Assembly: GCA_019009955.1 (NCBI GenBank)
Contig: CM032229.1
Span: 658,501-722,500, forward strand
DNA: 64,000 bases
From: Riptortus pedestris
Lineage: Eukaryota; Arthropoda; Insecta; Hemiptera; Alydidae
Reading direction: 5' to 3'
Every line of letters starts with the position of its first letter. Position 1 is the first letter of the stretch. Of the stretch, positions 1 through 10,204 are shown in pieces. Made by a program: the position numbers and the translations under genes. The notes beneath the pieces were generated by a model. The model was not told the origin of the DNA and ran no database searches. It was given only the letters and a program-made list of their open reading frames with translations.

Positions 1-198
1 GCTTTTTTCAATTCAGTTAGGCCAACACAGTAAGATTATCCACTTTCCTTTACTTCTTACCTTTCCCATTCATTCCGCTTTCTCTTCTCGATGCTTCAGA
101 GGTAAACTATATCTGTTGTACACTTTCAGATCTTTTTGTACAAAATTGTTTACATAGTCCGTTTATCTTTATCACCAGAGCCCAACGTAATTTTAATT

Positions 199-523
199 CA
201 ACGGAAGGATCAAAAGTTCAAAAACACCTCCACTCTTTTTGCTTCGTTTATTAAAGACAAAGTACTTTGGGGGCGAACCGTCCCAGCTTGAGTGCTCTAG
301 AGCTGGTCCCTATTGAGCCGACATCTCCGGTAAGACCGGAGAGAGAGACGACTGGGGGCCGGAGATGTCGGCTCAATAGGGGTGGTTATTATCTCAAATA
401 AATAGTAATAGGGACCAGCTCTAGAGCAGTGAAGATGGGGACGGTTCGCCCCGAAAGTACTTTGTCTGTATTAAACGAAGCATTAAGAGTAAGGGTGTGA
501 TTGAACTTTTGATCCTTCCGTTG
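199..523. repeat. Foldback (inverted-repeat) element
   Basis: Two arms of about 115 bp (199-312 and 409-523) are close reverse complements. An inner pair, 311-330 and 359-378, is perfectly inverted (TATTGAGCCGACATCTCCGG and its complement). The right arm holds about 30 extra bases (379-408). A 12-bp direct repeat GTAATTTTAATT lies at 187-198 and 558-569 and may be a target duplication. No transposase is present. It could be a foldback MITE or an inverted duplication. A 64-codon ORF on the minus strand lies within the right arm and is not considered a gene. Confidence 0.75.
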
Positions 524-569
524 ATGATGAACCTCCACCAGCCAGCTCAAATCCCGAGTAATTTTAATT

Positions 570-1024
570 GTTATTCTTAGCATTTATTATTATACCTTTA
601 TTCGACGGGCATTGTGATACTTCTAACGCCTGATGCTAAAACTAACCATAATAAATTCTGTTCCTCGACAACCATGCCTTTGTTTTATTTTACTACGATA
701 GCTTTTTTAAACGCGAGTGTAATCAAATCTCATTTTTCCAGTAATACTTTGTTACATTCGACGTCACATTAAATAAAGAAATTAAATAGTAGGGAAGTAT
801 TATATGGTTATATTATATTATATTATTATATGATGCTTATGATATAACGATTATTATTGTTTAGCGATTATTATTACTTGATTATGAACGATCAACCATA
901 GTGTAAAATTGCACATTCTACAAAAAAAAAGGTATAATTATTTAAATTACCCCAGAGAACAAGTATGAATTTTTAAAATTATAAGTAAAAGTAATTTGAG
1001 AAAGAGTTAATTAGTTAGTCTTTT
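570..1024. other. AT-rich sequence with no recognised feature
   Basis: I see only low-complexity TTATTA-type sequence and no ORF, splice-bounded exon or recognisable repeat. Confidence 0.5.
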
Positions 1025-1027
1025 TAT

Positions 1028-1313
1028 TAACGTCCGCTACAATGGTTAATTGGGAGTGGTTCTCTACAGGCTATCACTCTTTTCTGACGAGGGTGGCTCT
1101 TTATTATGTAATTAAGACTTTATTATTATTATTTATTAATGTGCACTTTTTGCTACTATGGCTCTTTCGGGCTAGTTACCACCCTTTTCTAGTCAGGGTG
1201 GAACAATGGAACTTGAGTTCGTCACGAAATAAATGCCTACTGCCCTGGCGGAAATCAAACTCTCTAATGAGTGATCAAAGCCAACGCTTCAACTCACATG
1301 GCTAACATGAGCC
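1028..1313 (-). mobile_element. tRNA-derived SINE (family 1), tandem dimer
   Basis: Read on the minus strand, this matches the intact copy at 34635-34851. The head at about 1313 is followed by a degenerate B box, the shared GGCTAGAAAAGGGTGGTAAC-like body and a TTAATAAATAATAATAAT tail near 1123. A second, 5'-truncated copy with the same 3' body follows at 1028-1105. The 87-codon plus-strand ORF here is antisense SINE sequence. Confidence 0.7.
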
Positions 1314-1374
1314 CTGTAATTAAGGATTAAAATATAAGTAAATAACAAATATCCCATCTGTAAAGAAATTCAAC

Positions 1375-1545
1375 AGATTTTACAAGAACTACACAGGGAA
1401 AATGTTCATGTAGACATTTTAGGGATTCGAGGACATTGTGGCATAGACGGAAATATAAAAGCTGATGCCTTAGCTGCAAAAGCTGTCGATGAGGCGACAC
1501 TAATGCCAGAAGTTGCGATCGCCATCACTCATGCAAAAAAACTGG
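1375..1545 (+). pseudogene. LINE ORF2 fragment, RNase H domain end
   Basis: One plus-strand frame reads ...DILGIRGHCGIDGNIKADAL..., which is the GHCGIxGNxxADxLA motif at the end of the RNase H domain of I/R1/Jockey-type LINEs. The frame is then cut by a HINE insertion at 1596. The rest of the same kind of ORF, its C-terminal tail, resumes at 2591. The flanking SINE dimer abuts it on the left. It is a dead fragment with no start or upstream RT. Confidence 0.7.
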
Positions 1546-1595
1546 CACTTGAGCAATGCGCATGAGTAAGGCGACAATAAGCTTCCCAAGGTAAG

Positions 1596-2585
1596 AAGTC
1601 CGCCACGCAGGGGCTGCTTAAACATATATAATGGTAACACAACACCATCGTGAATAATAAGTGAACAAAATACAAATGGTAATAAGAAATGGTTCAACAA
1701 ATTTCAATAATTTCCGGACGGGAAGCATCAGAAATGTAAACACACAGGTCTGGCAACCTCTCACTTGAAAGAAAAACAATTACTAAAATATATAAGAATA
1801 TAATATATTAATTTGATTGAAATCTAGTTACTATATCCAGTACTGTAATTTATAATGAATCAGAATAATTTTTATCGCAATCATCAATTTTTAGTAGTCC
1901 AAAAATTTAAATAGGAGGTGGGGGGACACATCAGAACATATTTGCATGTATTTAAAATGTTTTCACAATACAGAATTTATTTTTAAAATAGAATAAATTA
2001 CAATATACATATTTATCTTAAAATTTATGATTAAAACAATTTTTCTTTTTTTTTTTTCTTTCTTTTTTTTCTGAGACACAGCTAATAGAAAGAAAGACTA
2101 TCCTAAGAGACCTAAACTACCCTTACAACTAGCTAACCTAAAACTAAATCTAAACTAACCTAAGATAGGAAAGAAAAAGTGCTTCTGGGCACCAGGTTTG
2201 CACTGAGAGGCTCCTTTCTCTATATCAGGGATATATTTTAAGGAGGGGATAAGGAGAGGGTGTAGGTTTGTTTGTCTTTTATTTTTGAGAAATTTGAGGG
2301 TAATTGATAGTGAATGAGAATAATTTTTTTCCCCAGTCATTCAAATTTTAGTAGTCCAAGAACTTAAGACAAGGCCACTGAACATATTAGCATGTATGTC
2401 GTATAATAAAGGTCTCTTGAAAAAAATTTCTCCACCCCCCCCCCCTCCGTGGTCCGATTTCAGTCGTTAACGAACTTGACCTTTCTTTTTATAAAACGAC
2501 TAAATATCGTCGTTTGGTAACGATGAAACAATAATTGCAACCGCTAAAGCGGAAACAGAAATCTTTTAAGTGAAATCTGCTAAAA
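1596..2585 (-). mobile_element. HINE copy A (DINE-1-like), two-module size class
   Basis: On the plus strand it begins AAGTCCGCCACGCAGGGGCTGC (the inverted 3' end of the family) and ends GTGAAATCTGCTAAAA (the inverted 5' end). It interrupts a LINE ORF: the RNase H part lies to its left and the C-terminal part to its right. That gives clean evidence for insertion and for both ends. The 5' palindrome is partly deleted. It shares long stretches with copy Q at 52877. Confidence 0.75.
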
Positions 2586-2590
2586 GTAGT

Positions 2591-2875
2591 CCATGGAAAA
2601 CTTCAACAACCACTAAAAGGAGGGATGACGTAATGATATGCCGCCTTAGAATTGGCCTCAAAAGGCTCTCACACCAGCACCTGATGAAAAGGGAAGAACC
2701 TCCAACCTGTACTGCTTGTGGAGTAGAGCTGACAGTTGCACACTTACAGAGTGGGGAAGGTATGAGGACATATCAGAGGCTATATCAGAAGTACTCTTGA
2801 AATACTAGGGGATGATAGCCACTCTATAAAGAAAACTGTAATTCATATCAATTACTGTCAAAATAAAGTAAAATA
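2591..2875 (+). pseudogene. LINE ORF2 C-terminal tail
   Basis: The frame from about 2600 reads DDVMICRLRIGLKRLSHQHL, then a C-x2-C pair (CTACGVELT) and VAHL. This is the usual tail after RNase H in R1/Jockey/I-type LINEs (RLRIGHTRLTH... CxxC...LTVxHIL). The ORF stops soon afterwards. Together with 1375-1545 it is one LINE split by HINE copy A. Confidence 0.7.
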
Positions 2876-2889
2876 AATAGCAGTTCATA

Positions 2890-3083
2890 CTAAATAAATT
2901 CCCTTGCCCAGGGGAGTTCGATTCCCGCCTGGGCAAGGGAATTTATTTAGTGGCGAAATTCATTAAATAAAATCCCAAGTCCCGCCCTGGCTAGAAAAGG
3001 GTGGTAACCTGTAGATAACCCATCCCAATTAGCCTGAGTTGCAAAAAAGTGGACGTTAATAAATAATAATAATAATAATAAAA
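2890..3083 (+). mobile_element. tRNA-derived SINE (family 1) with foldback head
   Basis: The 3' body and (AAT)n tail match family 1, including GGCTAGAAAAGGGTGGTAAC and GTGGACGTTAATAAATAA. The 5' part is a perfect 23-bp inverted repeat (2890-2912 and 2928-2950). Its 15-base loop holds the B-box-like GTTCGATTCCC. The normal A-box region is missing, so this copy is probably transcriptionally dead. Confidence 0.75.
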
Positions 3084-3819
3084 TAGGAGTTCAACATATG
3101 GGCACACAAGTCTCTGAGATAAATCTAATATATAAAATTTCCATGTCACAATGTTAGTTAGCGTACTCCTCCGAAATGGCTTTACCGATTTTTACCAAAT
3201 TTTATGTGCGTATTCAGTAGGTCTGTGAGTCAGCTACTATCTATTTTTCATACCCCTAATTGATAAGGGTTGTTCACCCTCAACATTATCTTTTTAATTT
3301 TTGAACGAGATTTTTTGTTTTTATTTTTTTATAATGTGGCATTAAAAAATACATACAACCCTAAATTTTTACTTTTTTATCACCAACCCCTATTTTTTTA
3401 TAGCCATTTTAGTAATTTAATCTATCATCCCGCTCGATAACTGATCAATTATAGTGTTTTTAACTGTACTTCGATTAAAATTTCCCTTAGCTTATGGCAA
3501 ATCTAAAAAAATTTTTTATGAAAATAAACATTTATTTTTATTGTTAAAGTTTAATCCTGATATATATATTCTTAAAATTTGCCGCGCCTTTACTGGTGAG
3601 TGAAATGCCACACTATACCGGTGTCAGTTCTAAGTAAACAGCACGGAGTAGGGATGAAACTGAGGCCTGTCTCCTGTTTCACTCACACAATAAGACTTCT
3701 CTCAATCCCTACACAGTTATCGGCCATCATTATTGTTTATGTATCAAGTGTAGTAGTAACGTTTACAATTATCATATTGCTATCTCAGTGTAACTCTTAT
3801 TGTCCATCGTAATTTAAAC

Positions 3820-4190
3820 CCGCCACGGCTGTGCAACGGTACGTGATTAGTCATTCGAAAATTGATGAAAAACGTTATCGAAGCCAGCATTTTAAATGGC
3901 AAGTTCAAAGGTGAAAATATATTAATACCACGGATTCCTATCATACTTACAGATGTGCCAATTCAATTCAAAGGAATTCAGTTCCGATTAGATTGGCATT
4001 TGCAATGACAATCAACAAATCCCAAGGCCAAACGATGTCTATTTGTGGCTTAGATTTGAGTACACCATGTTTTTCACACGGGCAATTGTACGTAGCATGC
4101 TCTCGAGTGGGTAAACCATCCAGTTTATTTGTGCTCGCTAAAGATGGGCTAACAAAAAAAATTGTTCACGCTATAGCATTAAAAGATTGA
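3820..4190 (+). pseudogene. Helitron helicase C-terminal fragment
   Basis: The intact part (3993-4190) reads AFAMTINKSQGQT then HGQLYVACSRVG, the conserved Pif1-like/Helitron helicase motifs V-VI at the end of RepHel proteins. Upstream, in shifted frames, are SILNGKFKGENILIPRIPII-type residues (3890-3950) of the same domain. At least one frameshift at about 3985 separates the two parts. Full RepHel proteins exceed 1,000 residues, so this is only the tail. It ends 260 bp before the element's 3' terminus, as expected. Confidence 0.85.
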
Positions 4191-4426
4191 TGTTGTTTGT
4201 TTGTGTTACTGTCGTAATTAATATGTGATATGTAATTTTAAGAAATAAACTATAATAACTTAAAAATAATATTGTTTGGCGTTTGTTATTTTTATATTCC
4301 CTTATCATTCATAGCGCTCCATGCCTATTTCACGCATATACCACATACGTACACACTTATAATAAGTAAGTTACTTTTTGTCTACACTAGAATTTATCTA
4401 GAAACTTGAAATAATTTATAAGGCAA

Positions 4427-4450
4427 GACAACGTTTGTCGGGTTATCTAG
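4427..4450 (+). other. Helitron 3' hairpin and CTAG terminus
   Basis: There is a five-base stem with loop CGT, then GGGTTAT and CTAG. Helitron 3' ends carry such a hairpin a few bases before CTRR. Confidence 0.8.
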
Positions 4451-5490
4451 TATTTATATATATCAAAGTGAATATAAAATAAACTGCTGTGTTTTTGTTA
4501 TTTTCATAGGATCGGGAATAAAAGAAAATTGAGAGATTCAAGAAAGGTGAGGATGATGGAGAGGCAAGGAGTGGGAGGGACCTCTGAAGAGAGGGACTAC
4601 TGAAGAAAGAAATTAAAAGTGAAATGGTTATTTGACCACCAGGCACAAATAATTATTGCCAGTTCGATTCCTTTTAGCAATAAGTAAATAAAATAAATAA
4701 TACAAGATTGAATAATAAGTAATAGGAATGATTAGTGTATGTCATGAGATATTTTTAGTTGATAATTTTTAGCGTTCAGAACGTTTATGTTTGGCTGACA
4801 GAAAATGTTAAATGTTGGGCAAAGCTGTGTTCCTATTTCTTCTGTAAACTAGGATTTTATTTGTGGTTGATCTGGTATCACGTTAATATAGTAAATTTGG
4901 GATCGAATTTCTTTGTAGTAATTGTCAATGCTAAATAAAGGATAGTTCTTAAAATATCATAATGAAAATCAAAAGTAAATTTAAATTTATTTTCTTAATT
5001 AGTTGAATTGTTGAAAGAAACTTTGGAATATTCTCAAATTTAAAGCCCTGAAGGCAAAAGCTAACAATTATATTTTCTATAATTTTAATGTTATCGTCAA
5101 GGATTCTCCTAAAGCCCTTTGTTTCCAGCCGGACAATTCTGTACAATATTTTGTCAAGTTCTTCTTTCATATTTAACTATTTTCATGTATACATATTAAA
5201 AAATATTGAGGATGTTTTCTTCTAAATGCCACCAAACCATGAAATATTTAATGCTCTTTTCAGAAACTACTCGTTATGAAATTAATTAATGTAGAAAAAG
5301 TCACGTCCACAGAACTTTATCTGTGTTAGCTTAAGAACCGAAGAAAAATATGCAAAAATATTGTCAGTCTTTACTAGCAGATGCTAAAATGGTGAGTTTA
5401 AAGAATTTCTTTGTCTTACATCGGGTATTTAATGGTATCCAATGTAATGTATGTGTTTTTAAATATGTAATCAATATTATTGAAGATATT
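4451..5490. other. AT-rich spacer, possible SINE tail
   Basis: There is no convincing gene. AGTTCGATTCC followed by an AAATAAAATAAATAA tail (about 4660-4703) looks like the end of a degenerate tRNA-derived SINE. The ORFs at 4443-4646 and 4949-5170 (minus) lack recognisable domains, splice sites or codon bias. Confidence 0.4.
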
Positions 5491-5495
5491 GGACT

Positions 5496-5527
5496 GCGTG
5501 TGTGTGTGTGGGTGTGTGTGTGTGTGT

Positions 5528-5589
<62 letters not shown>

Positions 5590-5600
5590 TTGTGTGTGTT
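5496..5600. repeat. Compound (GT)n-(TA)n-(TG)n microsatellite
   Basis: A (TG)n run, then (TA)n at about 5531-5572, then (TG)n again. ORFs covering it (poly-VC/YI peptides) are artefacts. Confidence 0.95.
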
Positions 5601-5759
5601 TTTTCATTTGAATGTAACCCCCCCCCCACTCCTAGTTTTGAAATCGCATTCTCATATAGTCAATCTTATATGTTATACGGTGGACTTCAAATATTCATAT
5701 TCATTCAAATCATTTGAACTGGGATGTGAACCAACGGGCCAAAAGACAAACTCGCAGTG

Positions 5760-6480
5760 AAAAGTCCGTCACGCAGGGGCTGCGTAAAGTAAGCAGATTT
5801 CCCAAGTGTTTGTATAACACCCTTGTGAGATCATCTGCCCTCATATTCTCTATTTCTAAGTGAAATAACGGTTATATTTTGAATTTCCAAATACTCCCCT
5901 CTTTCTCTAACAACCCCCCCCCCCTATTCCGGGTCCAATTTCAGTCATTCGCTACTACGATCTTTAGTGTTGAATGAAACAGTTCAATATCGCATAAGAT
6001 GTAGAACAAACAAATATTTTCCCTTTGAGGAAATCAGCTATTGAGCTTATACTCATGATGGTATTTGCAAAAAAAAAAAACGAGTCAGGTGAGAAGTCTG
6101 CTTAATCAACGCAGTACCCACGTGACTGACTTTTCGAGTTAAAAACGTAAAATCTTAAATGAGGACTTCATCATCACATAACATATTTGCATGTACCTCA
6201 CAAAGTATAAGTTCAATAAAAAAAACTCATATTTGGTATTTAACCTTGGAATGAGGTGTTTCATGATATAACTGCTTATTGTTAAGATGAGAATATTAGG
6301 GGTGGGGGTTAATTGAAGGAAACTTTGAAATGCAAAAATCTAGATTAATAACCAAGATACTGAATAAAACATATATAACAACATCCATAGAACATTAAAT
6401 TTGCAATAGGGTTGGTTTTTGCTACAATTTTTCGATCCGGCGTATAATAACGGACATATTTCAAATGTTCGAAATTTTCG
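5760..6480 (-). mobile_element. HINE copy B, 5'-incomplete, with nested mini-copy
   Basis: The plus strand starts AAAAGTCCGTCACGCAGGGGCTGCG and continues through AAGCAGATTTCCC into the shared body (CGATCCGGCGTATAATAACGG near 6440). The 5' terminal palindrome of this copy is missing. It is split by the short opposite-orientation element at 6018-6134. Confidence 0.7.
6018..6134 (+). mobile_element. Nested mini-HINE (ends only)
   Basis: About 117 bp hold only a family 5' end (TTTCCC..., GAAATCAGCTATTGAG, ACTCATGATG), a poly-A stretch, and a family 3' end (AAGTCTGCTTAATCAACGCAG, GTGACTGACTTTT). Homologous sequence of copy B (compare 39190-39215 in copy N) resumes immediately on either side at a TTTT run. 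It therefore inserted into T-rich DNA without a long duplication. Confidence 0.65.
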
Positions 6481-8270
6481 CATTAATTAATCTCAAAATT
6501 GATTTAGATAGCAAGGTATTTTTAAACGGTCAACTGCTACATAGTCATAAAATCAAATGTTTTAAATACAAAACCAAATATTGTAATAAGAGTCAGCACT
6601 AATAATGCAAAATGCTAGAAATGTATTAAAAAAATATATTTTCAGACGATAAGACGTAGGTTGAATTGTGGAAATTGATTAGCATCTCAGATATTTTCTA
6701 ATAGTTGATATCAAAAAATAATTATTGTTGGTGTATTATATTTAAATAATCATAATGATTTAAATAATCATGCATATTCTTCCTTAGTAGTCATTTTGAG
6801 CTCGTGTGAACTCTTATTCCTTTTTCAAAATGACGAAAATAAAATAACCATTGGTCTTCTAGGAATATAAAACCCGCTCTAGTTAGTGAACAAGATACGA
6901 AACTAACAAGATACTGCCCAATTTTTTTTTCTTAATTTCATAGCGTGATAGATTTCCTGAAACGTCTTCACCAATAATGCTTTTATAATAAAAAGTAAAT
7001 AATTGTTTTCTGAATTTCTATTTAAATTCTGTTCCGTGGAGTATTTTCGGAGTAATTTCAGGCCTTATTTCCTCGTTGCAAAACATTATCAGAACAGACT
7101 ATCAACATGTCCGTCTATATGAGCACTCGTTTTGTCTTTAAAACGATTGAGGTTTTTTTTCTTCAACTTTATTTCAATGTACATCATAGGCGTATATGAA
7201 AATTAATATTTCCAACCAAAAGAGGATGTTTACCTGGACGCCAAAATATTTATTCGTGAATGTCATTGTTAGAATTCGCTTTTTCGACAAATCGTAGTGT
7301 TTTAAGCCTAAATTCGTTGTTGAAATTTATGAATTTGAAAATTTTACATCCGGATTTCCAGACCCGAAACAAATTGATTAGTGTTACACGAGAATATTTT
7401 AATATAATTATGTAACGTACAGTAGGAATGAATATAGTCAATATCTTCTGTATTAAACATTACTTCTCCACTGACAGGAGTGGATCAACCATCTTTGGTG
7501 GTTTACTTGTATCTCAACACATATATCCATCTATAATTTCGTTATCTACAATTCACTCTACTTACTCAAATATTGGGTTTGTTCTCAAGTTGTGAAGAGC
7601 TAATTGTGTTTGGAATGTATAATAAAATCCTAAAGCGGTGTAAAATTGTTGACTTCTGACTTGTGGGCGTCAAATATAATTTATTTTTGGTTCACTAGTA
7701 TGCCTTAATATATGTGAGGAATGTTTGGTTCATGTAAAACTAATTAATATTTCAATTTGATCCACTTAATACTTTACTAAGTTCCTACTAAGAGAAGGGG
7801 TTTATTTCGTGGTCGAAACATATATTGGACTATATGCTTCTCAACAGCTGTTTTACCAACTATGTTGAAAGCACAAATTGCACATGCCAATGGCGCGTGG
7901 TCGCAGCTAATAACAATCTCTGATCAATTGTCACATATGATCGTCACATCTTTGTTCCCAAGTATTACGACAAAATGCTTCGTCATAATTTCATAAAAAT
8001 TCGATTTCCATTAGTGATAAGATGATCTTTATTTTCATGATGATGGAGTGGTCAATTTTCCAGACACTTCATAATGACTGTTCTCATTTCATAACTGAAT
8101 GAAGGTATTAGTGAATAAATTATTGTACTCTTCATACTTCGCAATCGCAAACAGTAATTCGTCAACATTCCTCCTACCGGATTTTATCTGTTATAGAACT
8201 TGGTGTTCAATTTTACATAAAACTCTTAAATATCAAATTTGTTAAGTATCGAGCAAATATTACTACAGGA
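6481..8270. other. AT-rich region without recognised genes
   Basis: I find no ORF with coding character and no clear repeat. The 63-codon minus-strand ORF at 7250-7441 is AT-rich and featureless. The stretch lies upstream of the 8.5-kb gene and may contain its regulatory DNA, but nothing specific can be shown. Confidence 0.4.
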
Positions 8271-8273
8271 AAG

Positions 8274-8282
8274 TATATATAA
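8274..8282 (+). promoter_or_regulatory. TATA-like element upstream of the 8538 gene
   Basis: TATATATAA lies about 265 bp before the ATG and at the edge of a HINE fragment, where other copies carry their TA-rich microsatellite. A start about 30 bp downstream would give a 5' exon ending at the donor-like ATG|GTGAGG (8412/8413) and a 124-bp intron. This is inference only. Confidence 0.3.
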
Positions 8283-8370
8283 TTTTGAACGGACCTTATT
8301 TCCGCCATCTTCTAGGTTGGGTCTATGGTAATTTCAAGAAATATTTTCCTAAATTCCGTCACGAGTTCAA
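8283..8370 (-). mobile_element. HINE fragment C (5' portion)
   Basis: TTTTGAACGGACCT, CGCCATCTTCTAGGTTGG and CCGTCACGAGTTCAA correspond to the plus-strand GAACGGACCTCATTTTCGTCATCTCC...GTCATGGGTACGACC part seen in copies D and R. The outer palindrome is gone. Confidence 0.6.
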
Positions 8371-8537
8371 GTTCAGTAACGTTCCTGACGGCGGCACATC
8401 TACAGAACTATGGTGAGGTGATCCATGAGCATCCGTTGGGAAATATGTATAGTTTACACTCTCTCTCACAATCAGACTTTTAATGCTCTCAAAACGTTTC
8501 CAAAATTTCTAATACTGTTATTTTATTAATGTTACAG

Positions 8538-9788
8538 ATGATAATTTTGCTGGTCCTAACCCTGATGGTCGCGGCATCGGATGTGGATGGGAGTAATGCC
8601 GAGGGAATCACATTCACTGTTCGTGGAAATGAATATTCGCTTCATAGAACTCTTCGTAAACTTCTGCAAGATTCGAGACGCGGCAGAAGACACCTTGAGC
8701 CAATCATAAACAGTATAAGGAGAGGGAGGCATTTGCAACTCCAGCAAAGTCTAGCTATAATAACAAGTGTTACGACAACCCAAAACTTGAATGATAATGA
8801 AAAATCTGGATTATTTTTTTGGACGATGAAGCTGACGCGCAATAGAAATCACGCTGTGCGCGTATTTCACGAAATATTTAGCAATTTAGAAAATGCAAGG
8901 ATAAGGATGTCAGTATTTCGAAATATGTTAGAGCTTACGGAGCACGATTTCCAAATAAGACAAATCATAATGGACAATATTTTTCGCCACGTGATGTCAC
9001 AGAGCGAAACTCACCAAGCGATATCCTCTATATTCCGGTATGAGCTCGCACAGTTGGACGAAAAGAAGAAGTCGTTCCAATTTGTAATAAGAAACACAAC
9101 CTATTCGGATTGTTTGGGACTGATCAAAGCAGTCTACAGGGTTTCAATTAAGAAGGAACAGCAAGGATACATCTTGGACATTGCCACAAGCTTTCACACC
9201 TCCATGGGGCACTTGAATGAAAGAATTTCTAAATACCAAGGAAGAAGAGGATCGAGTTCTGATGACGAAAGTGATAGATGTCGAACCAAAATTCTACAGT
9301 GGCTCGAAAGCTTAGAGGCTTTGGCGAATGTTGGAAATAAGACTGAATCACGAGAGGACGTCTCAGATGGCGGTGGTAAAGGGGAAAAGGAAACGACTGA
9401 CCCTGAAGGCGAAAAACGGATAATCGGAATTGGTGGGGGATTAGGGGTTGCCCCAGAAACAACACAGCAAAGACCCAAAAATGTGCCGAAAGGAGGTTTA
9501 GGTATAGGCGTAGGAGGAGGAGAAGAGGAAAGAGGGGTGTTCGGGATTGGGTGCGGGGTGGGATTGGATGGGGGAGTAGGGATGGGATATGGTGCAGGGA
9601 TGACAGCCGAAGGAGATGATGGTTGGTCTGATGATGATGATGATGATGAAGGTGGGGGTCCATCAAGAGGTGTGGGGCTGGGAGTGGCCAAGGGACCTAA
9701 AGGCGGCATCGGGGTTCAGTGTCGGGGCATCTTCAAGGTCGACAATCCTCCAGATTTAGCTGCTGCACTCGCAGCCAGTGTTGGATAA
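8538..9788 (+). CDS. Secreted basic/glycine-rich acidic protein, unrecognised family
   Basis: A 416-residue open frame. I chose ATG 8538 rather than 8529 because TTTTATTAATGTTACAG at 8521-8537 is a good splice acceptor ending exactly at that ATG. A donor-like GTGAGG at 8413 would complete a 125-bp intron in the 5' leader. Residues 1-18 (MIILLVLTLMVAASDVDG) form a signal peptide. Residues 24-250 are basic and helical-looking, with RRGRR/RRGR clusters at 47-64 that could be dibasic cleavage sites, NTT (186) and NKT (267) glycosylation sequons and Cys192/Cys248. Residues 278-390 are glycine-rich (GIGGGLG, GIGVGGG) with an acidic run at 365-371. There are four cysteines in all. The ORF on the opposite strand (9194-9709) is a GC-skew shadow. 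I do not recognise the family. A salivary, cuticular or silk-like secreted protein is possible but unproven. Confidence 0.75.
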   Translation: MIILLVLTLMVAASDVDGSNAEGITFTVRGNEYSLHRTLRKLLQDSRRGRRHLEPIINSIRRGRHLQLQQSLAIITSVTTTQNLNDNEKSGLFFWTMKLTRNRNHAVRVFHEIFSNLENARIRMSVFRNMLELTEHDFQIRQIIMDNIFRHVMSQSETHQAISSIFRYELAQLDEKKKSFQFVIRNTTYSDCLGLIKAVYRVSIKKEQQGYILDIATSFHTSMGHLNERISKYQGRRGSSSDDESDRCRTKILQWLESLEALANVGNKTESREDVSDGGGKGEKETTDPEGEKRIIGIGGGLGVAPETTQQRPKNVPKGGLGIGVGGGEEERGVFGIGCGVGLDGGVGMGYGAGMTAEGDDGWSDDDDDDEGGGPSRGVGLGVAKGPKGGIGVQCRGIFKVDNPPDLAAALAASVG

Positions 9789-10082
9789 CAACACCACAGC
9801 AATCGGATAAAGGAACCGATGACACTGTGCACAACACTAATACCATTATTTAAAAATAATATAACCATCTGAAGGTTCCAGGAAATATGATGTAAATTAC
9901 TGGTCCAACGAGATAGAGCCTCAGGAATACTCGTATATAGATCAAAAAAGATGTTTTGATTCTTTTAACGCACAGAAACCTTTTAACCAAGAATCTGGAA
10001 TCAAACTAAAACTGAACTAACATACTGATCCAAAACTCTAAAAAATTTTTTTGCAGTTGTTATACATTATAATTGGCACACA

Positions 10083-10088
10083 AATAAA
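10083..10088 (+). terminator. Poly(A) signal AATAAA of the 8538 gene
   Basis: AATAAA stands 295 bp after the stop codon, the first perfect hexamer downstream on this strand in a simple 3' flank. Use is inferred from position. Confidence 0.5.
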
Positions 10089-10204
10089 TATGATTTAGTA
10101 AAATATAAAGAGTAGTCTATTATTTATTGCACTGTTTGGAGAAGGATTATTCTCATACAGTTCATTACATTGATTGAGACGTTATTACTACTAAACGTAT
10201 TTTG

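Larger units (their letters stand above)
3124..4450 (+). mobile_element. Deletion-derivative Helitron with both termini
   Basis: All diagnostic marks of a canonical Helitron are visible. The 5' end is TC (TCTAATATATAAAATTT) preceded by A at 3123. The 3' end is CTAG at 4447-4450 followed by T. A GACAA-CGT-TTGTC hairpin (4427-4439) stands 7 bases before CTAG. A decayed Rep/helicase C-terminus lies inside. At 1.33 kb it keeps the ends and about 120 codons of helicase, with the Rep domain and most of the helicase lost. It cannot be autonomous. Confidence 0.85.

Noticed and set aside
9194..9709. Pro/Ser-rich 171- and 145-codon ORFs on the minus strand
   Set aside because: Antisense shadows of the glycine/Asp-rich half of the 8538 gene; the plus frame has the signal peptide, splice acceptor and poly(A) signal.
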